Below are positions 47,601-58,261 of a DNA stretch of 64,000 nucleotides, piece by piece (within the stretch, counting starts at the first letter, position 1; each line of letters begins with the position of its first letter). Below the pieces are notes generated by a model that searched no databases, was not told the DNA's origin, and was given only the letters and a program-made list of their open reading frames with translations. The DNA lies in assembly GCA_959347315.1 (NCBI GenBank), contig OY365812.1:1854185-1918184 (forward strand), given 5' to 3'. The position numbers and the translations under genes were made by a program. Source of the stretch: Bimastos eiseni (Eukaryota; Annelida; Clitellata; Crassiclitellata; Lumbricidae).

Positions 47601-47903
47601 ATGCAGAGTGAAGGTCATATGGTCGCTCTATCTCGGTCCATGCAAGTGAACTTGTCATCCATTGAGAAGAGCAGCAGTGGTAAAGGAGTTACCCGATAAT
47701 AATATCATAATAAATATGATTTATTGAAAACTAAGCGGGCTCGTGGCCATAAATGATGTCGCTGTGTAAAAAGCTTTCGATTTTCATTCAGATTTACCAA
47801 TTACAACAACATACATTAAATTCATCATCATAACTAAGGAAATGGACATATTTACGGAGACCAAGCTAATTTAGACGAACTGGTGACGCAGGGAGACGTC
47901 ATC

Positions 47904-47950
47904 GACAACGCGGGAATCTAAGGTATACTACCTTTGACTCCCGCGTTGAT
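47904..47950. repeat. Imperfect hairpin
   Basis: AACGCGGGA (47907-47915) pairs with TCCCGCGTT (47939-47947). Inside, AAGGTA (47920-47925) pairs with TACCTT (47929-47934) around a 3-base loop. The two stems are separated by a 4-by-4 internal loop. Confidence 0.6.
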
Positions 47951-48339
47951 CTAGACTTCCTTTAAGCCGAATAAGCGAAAATTAATTGCTTTCATTATCT
48001 ACACGGAATTGCTTGAATAACCGAGTCATTAATTACCTCTTGCGAAAGGAAATTGAAACACACAGGTTCCACGGATATTTTTTATCCTCGCAGAGTTTCC
48101 TTTTTAATGGTAATTGTCTTATCTCTATGGTTACCGTCTTTTTAGTGATTGTCATCTTTGTGGCAATCCATTGTTCAATGTTTTCCATCCATTTGATACT
48201 AATTAACTTCCGAAAACACTCAATGAATGATTTATTAGTTGATTAATCCAGTGTATTCAGCGGTAGATAAAAGGCTCATCATATTTCTTCCATCAGTCAA
48301 TGTGGGAGACTCCTTCCAGTCGAAGCTCAAGATTAATCT

Positions 48340-48440
48340 GTCCTCTAAGGTTAATCCCGGAATGGCCCCTCTACGGCGCCATACAAATGGTCGTTATTAT
48401 TATTATTATTATTACTATCATTACTATAATTATTATTAAA
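48340..48440 (+). repeat. Retroposon 3' end (family L) with (ATT)n tail
   Basis: GGTTAATCCCGGAATGGCCC, CTCTACGGCGCCATACAAAT, GGTCG then about 40 bases of ATT repeats. GGCGCCATACAAAT is a variant of the GCGCTATATAAAT terminus. Confidence 0.5.
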
Positions 48441-48716
48441 TGCTGCGGAATTATATCCCAGACGCCAACTTCAACTATATCTTATCGACAACCCATTGTC
48501 CAGTGAAAACTTATTGTTAAATTTGATCATTAATTATCCTACCAATGGTTGTATGCTTACAAATACTGTGGCTGGAGACAACAAAACTTAATTGATCAAC
48601 TGCCTGTGAGATTGAGTGACTGACTGGCTGACTGACTGACTGACTTGCTCATTTCGATCTCACCTGTAATGACCGACATATATAGGACGCGCATTCTAAG
48701 GTACATTAGCAATATT

Positions 48717-48812
48717 GTTGTTGTCCGTTACTGTTTACGACACTTTGTCAGAGGTGATTAACGTCGCCCTCCTAATCTGTGCCTGGCTTGGATCTGGCAC
48801 TGTCGGACAGGC
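48717..48812 (+). repeat. Family A copy (forward)
   Basis: TTTACGACACTTTGTC, GATTAACGTCGCCCTCC, CTGGCTTGGATCTGGCACTG. A single copy with small indels. Confidence 0.7.
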
Positions 48813-49889
48813 ACATCAACAGGAATACCTTGAGCATTTTCCTCATCTTCCCCCACCAGTTACCTCCCGGCGGGGTTACTTCCATATCACGAGCAGCGAT
48901 GTTTTTCATTAACAAGTCGACTAACGAGAGCGAGTGTCGACGATGTATACCTCAGTGTAAATATCTCAGCGGCTCTAATGAGCCTTAGTCACATAATACG
49001 ATCAGCACGGTTTAAGCCTTAAGGAAATGTTGTGGATACATAACATTAATGTCGGCCGTGGCTTACGAATACGCTTCATTAGCTATATCTATATCTTGAG
49101 GTTCCCAACCTATTTCACCCTTACTGAAGAGGCATTCAGTCTAATATCCTTCGTTCCATTTATTTTTCTTCTGTTTAGTTCTCTGATATAATTACGAGCA
49201 AAGCTTCCAGAAAACTATATCCACACGACTTTATTAAGTCTTATAAATCACTTCTCTGCCGTAGTGATAACCACTTTTATAATTTTAACAGTAAAAGCTA
49301 AAACAAATAATTCCTTGAGACAGCCCCACAGCAATTGGTTCACGGCACCCTACGTGCCGCGATATCATTGCCACGAGCATAAGAGAGGGCCCTCATGGAC
49401 TCGAATCGAGTCCCATATGGAAACGTGGGTCCTACATTACACGCCGACTCCCGAGTGGGAATGCTTGCAGAGCGATCTTGAAGGCGATTCTAATTAAAGT
49501 CCCATTCTTAGAATTGGTGCCGTAGACAAACGCATGTCGCCCAGACAGATTCATCTTGTCCCATCCTTCAATGGAACTTTACACCCGATGTTATCGCACG
49601 CAAAGAAACGCCAGCACTGGCCAACTCATCCGGTCACTTGTGCACACAACCGATCGATTTCGTTCGCCTACGTCTGGTCTCCATCTGAACGTGGGTAGTT
49701 GCCCCTGGGACGCCTTGGCCCTAATAAACATTGCAAATGTCCAGCCCTGATGATTCTGAGACAGCTAAATCTTCTATCGGTCTGGCGGATGCTTACGAAA
49801 ACAAGATTGGTCGAGACACAGTTTAGGACTGAAGGCCGAGAGGATTAATGAAATTTCAAAGAAATACCCTTCCAGTGTTTCCGCCGGCA
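48813..49889. other. No recognised gene
   Basis: Moderate GC and a few short hairpins (49397-49413; CGGCACCCTACGTGCCG at about 49345). Frames of 60-77 codons without motifs. Confidence 0.4.
49397..49413. repeat. 8-bp palindrome arms with 1-base centre
   Basis: GGACTCGA A TCGAGTCC, an exact inverted repeat in unique-looking DNA. Confidence 0.55.
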
Positions 49890-50265
49890 TGTAATATAAT
49901 GTAATGGAAATCTTTCAACAATTTCTCATCGACACAAGAGCCATGTCAGGAAGGCAAACTTATTCACCGGCATTAGGTAGGGACCACGTCGCATCTCAAC
50001 AGGTCATATAATTATGGAAATATTGATCTTGCATGTTGTGGCGCTATATATAACTACTTGATTGTGGCTTCTATCACCATTTGGGCAGGTACATGTATAT
50101 GTCAAAACACTTCTATGCTTTTTGGTAAAACCTACGTCAGGGAGACCAGCTTATTCGTCAGCATTAAGCATAGAGATCACATTAGACCACATGGGCTCTC
50201 TAAGGGTCACATAATTATGGGAATATGGGTCTTACAGTGGCGCTATATATAAATTGCCTGGCTGC
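49890..50265. repeat. Two tandem copies of a G-like element (~195-bp period)
   Basis: Copy 1 (about 49905-50090) and copy 2 (about 50100-50300) share CTTATTC(A/G)..GGCATTA/CAGCATTA, GACCAC, CATAATTATGG and TGGCGCTATATATAA, then a (C/G)ATTACCA-like and GGTA block. The motif TGGCGCTATATATAA is the retroposon terminus in plus sense here. Confidence 0.6.
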
Positions 50266-50625
50266 AATTTCGATTACCACGTGGGTAGGGATATGTCCAA
50301 ACATTTCTCAATTGCTCATTTTTGTAAAATTTTAATGAAGTCGAAGGGATGGCGTGATACAAGAGTAACTGTTGTCAAGACATGTCTTATTTATTCGATT
50401 ATTAAGTTTTTGCATTAGGTCGAGTCGATGACGTATATTTTCAAGAGTAGGCCTATACAGTCAATCATGTCTCATTTCTTTGTCTTTCAAGGGTTTTAAC
50501 GAGGCCGAGGGGATGACGTAATACAAGAATATTATCCAAATATTTCTCTTTGTATTTTAGGATTTCAATGACGATGAAATACAACGATATTGTCCGAATT
50601 ATGTCTTATTAAGTATATATTAGAA
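50265..50625. repeat. Decayed tandem array, about four units of ~75-100 bp
   Basis: Repeated blocks are TTTTAATGAAGTCGAAGGGA / CATTAGGTCGAGTCGATGAC / TTTTAACGAGGCCGAGGGGA / TTTCAATGACGATGAAATAC, each followed by a (T/A)TGTC(T/C)(T/C)ATT-type block. The array directly follows the G-like pair and may derive from it. Confidence 0.55.
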
Positions 50626-50809
50626 GTAAGTAACAGAGCAATTAGTCATCCCACAATCTCCTCCCTGATCTTTCGCAGTTCAAAACGGCAACACCAATGC
50701 ATGGATAATGCTTCTATTACGATAATACCGATTTATGACCAGTGATCCGGTGATGAAATTGCTTCCGGGAGATTTTGTATCTTCACTAAGTATCTCTAGA
50801 AAATCCCTT

Positions 50810-50875
50810 CAAACTTGACGCAGCGTTTGTGAATATCCTTGCGCCTGCGATTAGCTCTTAACTAGCAGTGTAGGA
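50810..50875 (+). repeat. Family C fragment
   Basis: CAAACTTGACGCAGCGTTTG, TGAATATCCTTGCGCC. Body start only. Confidence 0.4.
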
Positions 50876-50944
50876 ATAACGAGGGCAATTACTGCTCTAC
50901 GCGGATTTCCGGAAATTGACCCAGCTTGACTTGGCAAATTCGAC

Positions 50945-51175
50945 AGAATTATAATCGTATGGTCTAATCGTACTGTGGAGAATTTTACAACGCCCACGAA
51001 AGCTAAAACTGGGGAACCCACTTATTGACAGGCGCTGAGCGAAACCAAAATCGATAGTCAGGTATATTGTCAGAATAGGTTAAAGTCAACAGCCTTGCTT
51101 ATAAGGCAGCGTATTATCGCAATCTCAAGATTGTTAAGCGTCCAAAGACAGCGAAGTCGCAGGAACCCAGTCTGT
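50945..51175 (-). repeat. Two family G copies in tandem
   Basis: Copy 1 about 50945-51060 (AATCGTACTGTGGAGAATTT, AACGCCCACGAAAGC, CCAAAATCGATAG). Copy 2 about 51105-51175 (GCGTCCAAAGACAGCGAAGT, CGCAGGAACCCAG). Confidence 0.55.
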
Positions 51176-51324
51176 GGAAAATCAATAGGCAGAGGATATT
51201 GAGCAGAGCGTAAGAAAATCGATCCAGCGAATGGAGCTCCTCTGATCCAATGGCTTTCTCATCTCACAATCTCTTCTCATGGGCAAAGCAATTTCAACGC
51301 CTCTTCGATAATGTTGATCACTAT

Positions 51325-51540
51325 TTATGTAGGTATGTATGCACATGTGTACATGTATATCCGTAGGTATGTATTTATGCGTGTATTGTATGTATGTACG
51401 TACGTACGTACGTATGTATATATGTATGTGTTTATGCATGTACATATGTACATACATGCATGTAGGCATCTCTGTATGTATAGTGTATATGTACGCTGCT
51501 ATGTATGTATGTATGTATGTATATATATATATAACTATGT
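51325..51540. repeat. GTAT/ACGT microsatellite
   Basis: Irregular GTAT units with a GTAC run (51395-51415). Confidence 0.85.
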
Positions 51541-51541
51541 A

Positions 51542-51750
51542 TGAATGTAATCGAAAATTTATATAGCGCTCCTAGTCATATAAGCGCTCTTTGAGCTAGC
51601 TTATGATGTTAGATGTCATTATAAACGAATATGTTACATGAGTTAGCAAAAAGTGCCTAGTAAGCTAAAAGAGTTACCAGTGGTGGGTCCACGCACAAAC
51701 GTGGAACCAACCAACGGATTCCCGTCGACAGCTGACAAATGGCTGGAAAG
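51542..51750 (-). mobile_element. Family B retroposon
   Basis: GAATGTAATCGAAAATTTAT, ATAGCGCTCC, AAGCGCTCTTTGAGC, then GTGGTGGGTCCACGCAC, CCGTCGACAGCTGAC. It follows a GTAT microsatellite, which may have grown from its ATTAC-type tail. Confidence 0.75.
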
Positions 51751-51784
51751 TATCCAGAAAAATGAATGTGCACTATCATTACGG

Positions 51785-51935
51785 GTTTATCGATCACGTT
51801 GCTATTGTGTCAAGCACGATTGTATTGCATTGTATCAAATATAATTGTATTGCATTGTATCAAATATAATTGTATTGCATTGTATCAAATATAATTGTAT
51901 TGCATTGTATCAAATATAATTGTATTGTATTGTAT
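51785..51935. repeat. 25-bp tandem repeat
   Basis: TGTATTGCATTGTATCAAAT plus ATAAT repeats with a 25-base step for about five units, the middle ones identical. Follows a family B copy. Confidence 0.85.
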
Positions 51936-53136
51936 CGAGTATCTACGTATACAGTAACATCGGTAACGCATTATATGAAAATTAAATATGAAATATATTG
52001 GATGTATTTCAAGTGCTTTGTTAACAAACAATTCCTTAAAGAAACCGAACCATTCTAACAATAGAATTGCCTTAGTCTTAATTATATACACATTCAAGCG
52101 CAATGATAATAATTGTATATAATAATAAATATTATGATAGATCCATTGACTCTCTGCAATTTAATCAAACTACTTCAAAAGCTCTGTTGCAACAGAGCAC
52201 AAAGCCAACGCATCTTTGGAGGCTTCAAACTACTCAATCCGTTTGAGAAACCCTCTGTCAATTTCCAATAAACCAAGAAAGTCTCCCCAAGCATTACTAA
52301 GTGCGTTCTACCGAAATAGAAAAGTACAGCTCAACTCACCTTTGTTCCGTATAAAAAGGAGTATACTCCACGGAAACTCCGAGGATGTTCTGAACAGTAG
52401 TGAAGCACGCCCATGCAGAGACATTGGATAGGCAACGTCTTTGAGTGGGATAAGATGATATCCTGGGCTTTAAAGATCAAGTGAAGAGAAGGGGAGAAGA
52501 ACAAAGGGTAGAGGAGATGGAGGGAAGGAGTGAAATGGGAGGGAAAAAGAGAGGAATGGAAGGTAAGAGGAGAGGGAAGGAGAAAAAAGGGAATACAGTG
52601 ATGGCAGACGTTCTTCAGTGGAAGAGTTGAAGACTTGTGGAATGGTTTGGATGATAGTACTATCTCAGTGTATACTAACAAAGCTTTTAAGGAGAAACGT
52701 GGAAAATTGGGCTATTAGGTCTAAGCATGTCCAGGCCAAATTACTTTGGTTTTAACACAGACTAAACGTCTTCTGAACCACTTTAAACTCTTCACATGTT
52801 ATGTTATGTTAAGCGGAACGAAAGGGAAGGGGAAGCAGAGGAAATGGCTCTGTCCCTCTTCCCTCTCCTGCGTCCCACCCTCCCTTTTCCCTCTCCCTCT
52901 GCTGTCACGCTCCCTCTTTGCTTTCGCTAGAATCATTTCCTATAAATTTCCTCTCATCAATCATCAATCTGTCAGTTTCCCAGCACTGGCTTTCTCAGAT
53001 ATTGACCAGAAAGAAGATTCATTCGGAGCGTCACCCGTTCATGCCTTCTACATTAAACATTGGCGCTATAAAAGTTGCCAATCAATCGATGTATACGTGT
53101 GCGTGTATGTATGCAAGTATCTGCGCAAGGATGAAT
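51936..53136. other. No recognised gene
   Basis: A GGGA-rich purine tract at 52470-52600 and a CCCTC-rich tract at 52850-52920. Plus and minus frames over 100 codons lie over these and look like composition artefacts. Confidence 0.4.
52349..52370 (+). promoter_or_regulatory. TATA-like box overlapping a perfect 12-bp palindrome
   Basis: TATAAAAAGG (52350-52359) overlaps GGAGTATACTCC (52358-52369). No gene was recognised downstream. Confidence 0.2.
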
Positions 53137-53340
53137 GTAGTGTAATGTAATGGAGTACTTATATATCGCCACTCGGCATCAGAGGCGCTCACGACTCAAC
53201 ATATACCTAAACGGAGAACAGGAAAGTCTTCAGATGGCAACAGAGGGAGAGAGAGCAGCTCCTACCGAAGAGGAAGGGGAGGCTGTTCCAGCTTGTGGAC
53301 CCCACCAGCTGGAACAGGCGAAACTCCTGGATTGGGTCAG
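53137..53340 (-). mobile_element. LINE (CR1/L2-like) ORF2 C-terminus plus 3' end
   Basis: On the minus strand 53290-53207 read as one frame of 28 codons: WNSLPFLFGRS, a Cys/Ser-rich link, then HLKTFLFSV and a stop. WNSLP followed by (H)LKTxLF is the hallmark of the last ~40 residues of CR1/L2 ORF2. The 3'UTR follows (53206-53137): GAGCGCC, a GGCGATATATAAG motif, then ATTACATT tail units. This copy links the GCGCTATATAAAT-type terminus of family B to a LINE. An 11-bp inverted repeat (53283-53293 with 53307-53317) overlaps the WNSLP codons. Confidence 0.75.
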
Positions 53341-53409
53341 GTATATATGTATGTATCTAAGTATGAATGTATGCATTATCGTGTCCATGCGCCTATTTAG
53401 TACATAGCA

Positions 53410-53600
53410 AATACATGGACACGAATTCATAGCAAATGATCTTAATAAATATCATCTACTCTTAATTAATAGGATCCGTCTAAATTGATAGCATATTCTC
53501 TTAATTAATCGCATGTATTGTTAATTAATAGGACCCCTATTAAATTATAGCACCTCTAATTAATTAATAGCACGCCTTCTTAATTAACAGCATCTCATCT
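53410..53600. repeat. Decayed minisatellite, CTTAATTAATAGCAT type
   Basis: Units of ~28 bases contain TTAATTAATAG(G/C)A(T/C)(C) with variable spacers. Confidence 0.65.
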
Positions 53601-54059
53601 TCATAAGTACACAAAGTAGCAACTCCTCTTAAAGAGAAAATCAATAAATCAGACACCGGCCACATTATAATACAAATACCTACCAGACATAACCACAACA
53701 ATCAAAGCTAGACAACATTACGTTCAGATCCAATGTTTACTCTTTTCACGCGTTCCCTTCGACCATCTAAGTGGAATACGGGGGGAACGGAGAATGGGAC
53801 GATGTCTTGGCGTGGAAAATTCCCAGCCAACCGAAGCAGGGACCAGAAACGAAGGGATGGAAGGCAGGATGAGGCGGGGAGGGTATGAAAGGGAGGATGA
53901 GGAGGGGGAGACTGGAGCCGTGGCCAAGGGCTGACGGGACTTAAAGGTGCGTCCAGGCGAATCCAGAAGACGCAACCAGGCAGCAAATCTGGCGAGAACT
54001 AAACACGCTATGTGTCACCAACACACACTAAATCAAACACTGCACGCAATTCCAACACA

Positions 54060-54066
54060 CGTGTAC

Positions 54067-54101
<35 letters not shown>

Positions 54102-54740
54102 ATTTGCATAACATACATATATATATAATAGTGTGTATATATATACACAAATTACATATATAATATACACAACTTATATATATTTTCATGCTATGCATAT
54201 TAAATATATATACATAATGTATATATATATATATCCGCCATGTCCATCGTTGTAGATCGGCTGTGCAATGTGCATTGCCAATAAAATCTTTTAAAGACGC
54301 ATATAGGCTATATATGTAAACATGTATACATGATGTATATATATATATATTTACACACGATGAATATATATATAACTATAAAATATAAGAATACTATGTG
54401 ACTACTACATTGATTGTACAAAATGCACATAAAATAATTTCGTTCATTCACTCATTACATTCATTAAAGCAACAACTGAGGCAAACACCAAAATACAGGG
54501 CTGAAAAAAGGATGGTTTAAGGCAAGTAATTATCTCAGTAATTGATCTTGATACATATATAAATATATATATATATATATATACATACAGAGCCACATTT
54601 ATATATGTATATATATATATATATACATATATACATAGATATATATATATATGCATATATAAATATATATATATATATACATAAACATACATATGTATAT
54701 ATATATATATATCTACATATATATATAAATATATGTGTAT
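54060..54740. repeat. TA-rich low-complexity cluster
   Basis: Several (TA)n runs with CATA spacers between short unique pieces, notably 54067-54105, 54330-54350, 54558-54740. Confidence 0.8.
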
Positions 54741-54902
54741 ATAAAACGTATAAATTGGGTAATTTGTTTAAAATGGGTAGGATATCTGACTATGTGCAGA
54801 GGATGATGAGAATGAGGAGGATAAGGAAAGAGGAGGAAGCAAACAAGGAGGAGAAGAGGTCATGTATATGGGTAGGACATGAAATTGATCATCATTAGGA
54901 GT

Positions 54903-55245
54903 GATGATGGTTGAGGATGGTGGAGAATGATTGAGGATGGTGGAGAATGATTGAGGATGGTGGAGAATGATTGAGGATGGTGGAGAATGATTGAGGACGG
55001 TGGAGAATGATTGAGGACTGTGGAGAATGATTGAGGACGGTGGAGAATGATTGAGGATGGTGGAGAATGATTGAGGATGGTGGAGAATGATTGAGGATGG
55101 TGGAGAATGATTGAGGATGGTGGAGAATGATTGAGGACGGTGGAGAATGATTGAGGACTGTGGAGAATGATTGAGGACGGTGGAGAATGATTGAGGACTG
55201 TGGAGAATGATTGAGGACGGTGGAGAATGATTGAGGATTATTGAG
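54903..55245. repeat. 20-bp minisatellite with seven-unit higher-order pattern
   Basis: Unit TGGAGAATGATTGAGGATGG. Sixteen units differ at the last four bases: ATGG (T), ACGG (C), ACTG (X). The order is TTTTCXC TTTTCXC XC, so a 140-bp block of seven units was duplicated. The decayed right edge runs to about 55290. Because the minus strand has no stop in any phase, a 143-codon open frame results; it is not evidence of a protein. Confidence 0.9.
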
Positions 55246-55554
55246 AATGGTTGAGGTTGGTGGAGAATGTTGGAGTAAGGTTGAGGATAGTTTAGGATGG
55301 TTGAAGATGATTCTCTTTGCTCTCATCCATCCTCCACTTCGCCTCTCTTCAGTCTCTTCCTCCTCTCATCCTTCCATCCTTCAAATCCTCCCCATGGCTG
55401 CTTCCCTTTCCTCCATCTGTTCCTCCTCCTCCTCCTCATCCTCATTCAATTCTTCCTCAGGTGTGCTTTGAATAGACCGACGGATGAAATGGTCGATTTG
55501 GCTGCGACCTATTCTACTGAACAGTATGGCACGGCTGATAAATAACGCTGGCTT

Positions 55555-55605
55555 TTCTTTAATGGAAAAACACTGGCGCTATATAAATTGTATTCCTGTA
55601 AGAAA
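55555..55605 (+). repeat. Retroposon 3' terminus
   Basis: AACACTGGCGCTATATAAAT then TGTATTCCTG. Terminus only. Confidence 0.45.
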
Positions 55606-55629
55606 CCAACGTCACAGACAGATAGACTA

Positions 55630-55900
55630 GACTGGCTGACTGATATACAGGAAGATAGACAGATGGACAAATAAATAGACAGAAAGATAGACGGATAGAG
55701 AGACAGAAAGATAGACGGATAGAGAGATAGACGGATAGATAGACAGAAAGATAGACGGATAGAGAGATAGACGGATAGATAGACAGAAAGATAGACGGAT
55801 AGAGAGACAGAAAGATAGACGGATAGAGAGATAGACGGATAGATAGACAGAAAGATAGACGGATATAGAGACGGATAGATAGACTGCTAGACAGATAGAC
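55630..55900. repeat. AGATAGACGGATAGAGAG array
   Basis: Longer blocks such as AGACAGAAAGATAGACGGAT recur about every 36-60 bases, giving a higher-order pattern over GATA/GACA repeats. Confidence 0.75.
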
Positions 55901-56076
55901 TGACTAACTGGATACACAGGCAGACAGACAAACGGACATAGAGACTGACAGATTCAGAGAGGGACAGAGTGGCAATATATAAATGCCAATCACACATACA
56001 ACAACTTAAAGGTTTATTGTGAAAGCATTGATTCGGTTTCTAATAATTGAAATAAACCCAGTTAGATCAAAGAAGA

Positions 56077-56145
56077 ATGTAGCGTTGCCCTCTTTTTTTG
56101 TTCAGACTTAGGACTGGCACTGCCACAGTGGCGGAGTTTATGATG
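56077..56145 (+). repeat. Family A copy (forward), left-truncated
   Basis: GTAGCGTTGCCCTC, AGACTTAGGACTGGCACTGC, CACAGTGGCGGAGTT. It lies about 450 bases downstream (gene sense) of the exon at 56591-56980. Confidence 0.65.
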
Positions 56146-56149
56146 GGCA

Positions 56150-56520
56150 GGTGTCATGTTTTTACAGTTTCTAGTAACTTATATTAATTTCATTTAACTC
56201 AGTTTAACTAATTGTGATCCAGTTTCTAATTATCCATACATTTCATCGATCTCAATAAAACTTATTATAAATGCAAGAATTCAGTAGGACTAATAATTTA
56301 AATTGATGTTGTCTAAGTAAATTGAACTTATTGTGATTCAGTTTGTAATAATTCAACTTATTACGGTTACAACTTAATTTTTTCCATTGAACTTATTGTA
56401 ATTAAGTTTTTAATAATCCGAATTAACATAATCTAACTTAATTTAACCTAATGTGAGTGCATAAATTCAGTTGATCATAATTTAAATTGATTTCAACTAG
56501 CCCAATAATAAAAGCAACTG
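56150..56520. repeat. Decayed AT-rich tandem array
   Basis: Recurring AACTTATTGTGATTCAGTTT, AATTTAAATTGAT and TAATAATT blocks at uneven spacing. Lies just downstream (gene sense) of the exon donor, so it would be intronic. Confidence 0.5.
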
Positions 56521-56590
56521 ATTTCCTAATAGCTAAAATCTATGTATTGCAATAACGACTCCCAAGCAAAACTCTCAAATCGTCCCTTAC

Positions 56591-56980
56591 CTCTAGGAAT
56601 GCAATCTCTTCCGTTCCCATCATCATGTGGCAATTCCTCCACCTCCTCCGACATCCACAGTCGAGAATCTTCCGTAAGAGTGACCTCGAGTGATGCAGCC
56701 TGCACATCCTAACGTCCGCCTCCAGTAGCAGCGCATTCAACGGGTCGGGATTGACCAGTGGCCTTGGACCGGGGACCAAGGGCCCCAGGGTCCGGATATC
56801 CCTCAACATCAGATCCGTTCGGGAGTTGGTCTGAGATGACGACGTCGGATTCGTCGAGTTTCCGGTGTTGCTGATGCCGGACGCCATGACGGTAATGGAG
56901 TTGATGGAGAGGAGGTCGTCGGATCTGATGTCCAGGAGGAGACTGCATGCCTCTGGGCTGATGAGGCTAGCCTCAGCCAT
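56591..56980 (-). CDS. Putative protein-coding exon of an unrecognised gene (first coding exon or internal exon)
   Basis: Seen: an open frame of 130 codons starting at an ATG (56980-56978) with A at -3 and G at +4, a strong metazoan start context. It ends exactly at phase 0 on a consensus donor (CTAGAG|GTAAGG, cut between 56591 and 56590). By hand count about 73% of codons end in G or C, in a window that is AT-rich overall; this is the best coding signal here. The peptide starts MAEASLISPEACSLL, has a Ser/Thr/Asn-rich middle (about residues 32-55), a Pro-rich stretch (about 67-76) and a basic Cys-containing end (about 91-115, including LLRKILDCGCRRRW). No signal peptide or clear membrane segment is evident. 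The frame stays open upstream to a TAG near 57033. A pyrimidine-rich TTTTCCGATTTCAG at about 57027-57040 could be an acceptor, which would make this an internal exon. I do not recognise the family. Continuation would lie below 56590 on the minus strand; I could not identify the next exon. Family A copies flank it in opposite orientations. Confidence 0.55.
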
Positions 56981-57121
56981 CGTACGGATGATGAGGGCAG
57001 ACACGGCGGAAAACGGAACTGAAATCGGAAAACAGGGAGGTCGCTATTGAGACAATTTAGCGATCTCTGGAAGGTTACTCAAATTCAGCCTGTAGGCCCC
57101 ATGCGTGTGTTTAACTCCCCG

Positions 57122-57217
57122 GCTGTTCACACTCTGACAGTGCCAGTCCCAAGCCTGGATAAAGGAGAAGGTCGACCCTGATGATCTTTGTTATCACACA
57201 GTGTCGTTAAACTGCAA
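57122..57217 (-). repeat. Family A copy (reverse), near-consensus
   Basis: CACTCTGACAGTGCCAGTCC, CAAGCCTGGATAAAGGAGAA, ATCTTTGTTATCACACAGTG, TCGTTAAACTGCAA. It lies about 140 bases upstream (gene sense) of the exon start and abuts a family B copy. Confidence 0.8.
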
Positions 57218-57410
57218 CGCTGGCCAATATGATGTTAATTGTCATGATCCATTAAAATACGTATCAGTTAGCAAAACACTGCACAGTAAGCTGAAAAGAG
57301 TCGCCTGTCTTGGTCCCAAGCACAAGCGTGGACCAACCAACGCATTCCCGATGATAGCTAATAGATGGCATGGATGTTCAGAGTGTCTGAGCGTGTGTTG
57401 GGGAACTGGT
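57215..57410 (-). mobile_element. Family B retroposon, 3'-truncated
   Basis: ATGATGTTAATTGTCATGA, AGCAAAACACTGCACAGTAA, GCTGAAAAGAGTCGCC, then AACCAACGCATTCCCG and GGATGTTCAGAGTGTCTG. The GCGCTATATAAAT terminus is absent where A abuts. Confidence 0.7.
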
Positions 57411-58261
57411 CTATAGCCTAAGCCCTGGCAGTTGATCTTCATAACTACTTACCTGTTTTTCTATTCGAACAAATTGCTATGCAAATTCAGTGACCAGTGA
57501 CTCCTTCGTTTACTTCATTTTTACGAAAAATGGACAACTGACAGGGCAGAGTTTTCGAAATTATTGCAATTTGTGAGAAATGAAGTAACAGACAATGACC
57601 TACTTGCACAGCACATCATTCGCAACTTGGTTTACCATTTAACAATATGAACCCATAGATTATGATTATTTCATACCAATGTGTTAAAATAGTTAGTAAA
57701 GTTACAGTAGATATGAGTCGTGTTATTTTTGAGTTTACTGGTATGGCGTGCGGCTTCAGGAATTTTTTCTAGATTATTGTACCGCGCTTCCCAATTTTTT
57801 TGGCTACGGGAACCATAGGCGCCGACTCTCCACAGAGGCAACTGAATTTTGACCCTGTACTTTGGAAGGTATACCAGGACAATAATATGGTTTCGCGGCG
57901 CGGGTATCTTTTGGCAATGTTATTGGTTAAGGGTAATTATTTAATATGCTTGTGTAGGCTATAATAGACTACATAGATCTATCAATAAAACAATCTACAG
58001 TCAAGAGTTACGTGAGTCATACTCATAAGCACCACAAGGTTAGATGAGTCAACAGCGCGCTGCCACTTCCTATAGAGTTCAGCATTAAACCTCGCTGTGG
58101 CGCGCAAGACATGTCCTAACATTATTGGATAATTTTACCCCTATACACAAAATCAAACGTCAGTGACTAAGTAAACGGAACTATGGAGACCTGAAGATTT
58201 TGATCCCAAACCACAACAAAACAAACTCTTGTGCCTCAGAACCAGTTCAATTAGTAATGTC
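57411..58261. other. No recognised feature
   Basis: Upstream side of the exon in gene sense, beyond the A and B copies. No clear promoter motif was seen; TTTCGCGGCGCGGG at 57890 is the only CpG-rich spot. Confidence 0.4.

Noticed and set aside
53708..53986. Pro/Ser-rich minus frames in a GC-rich patch
   Set aside because: Two overlapping frames are equally open, which points to composition; no splice signals or codon bias distinguish either.
54895..55326. 143-codon minus frame with 20-residue repeats (ILNHSPPSSIILHH type)
   Set aside because: It is the translation of a 20-bp minisatellite that lacks stops in all phases of this strand.
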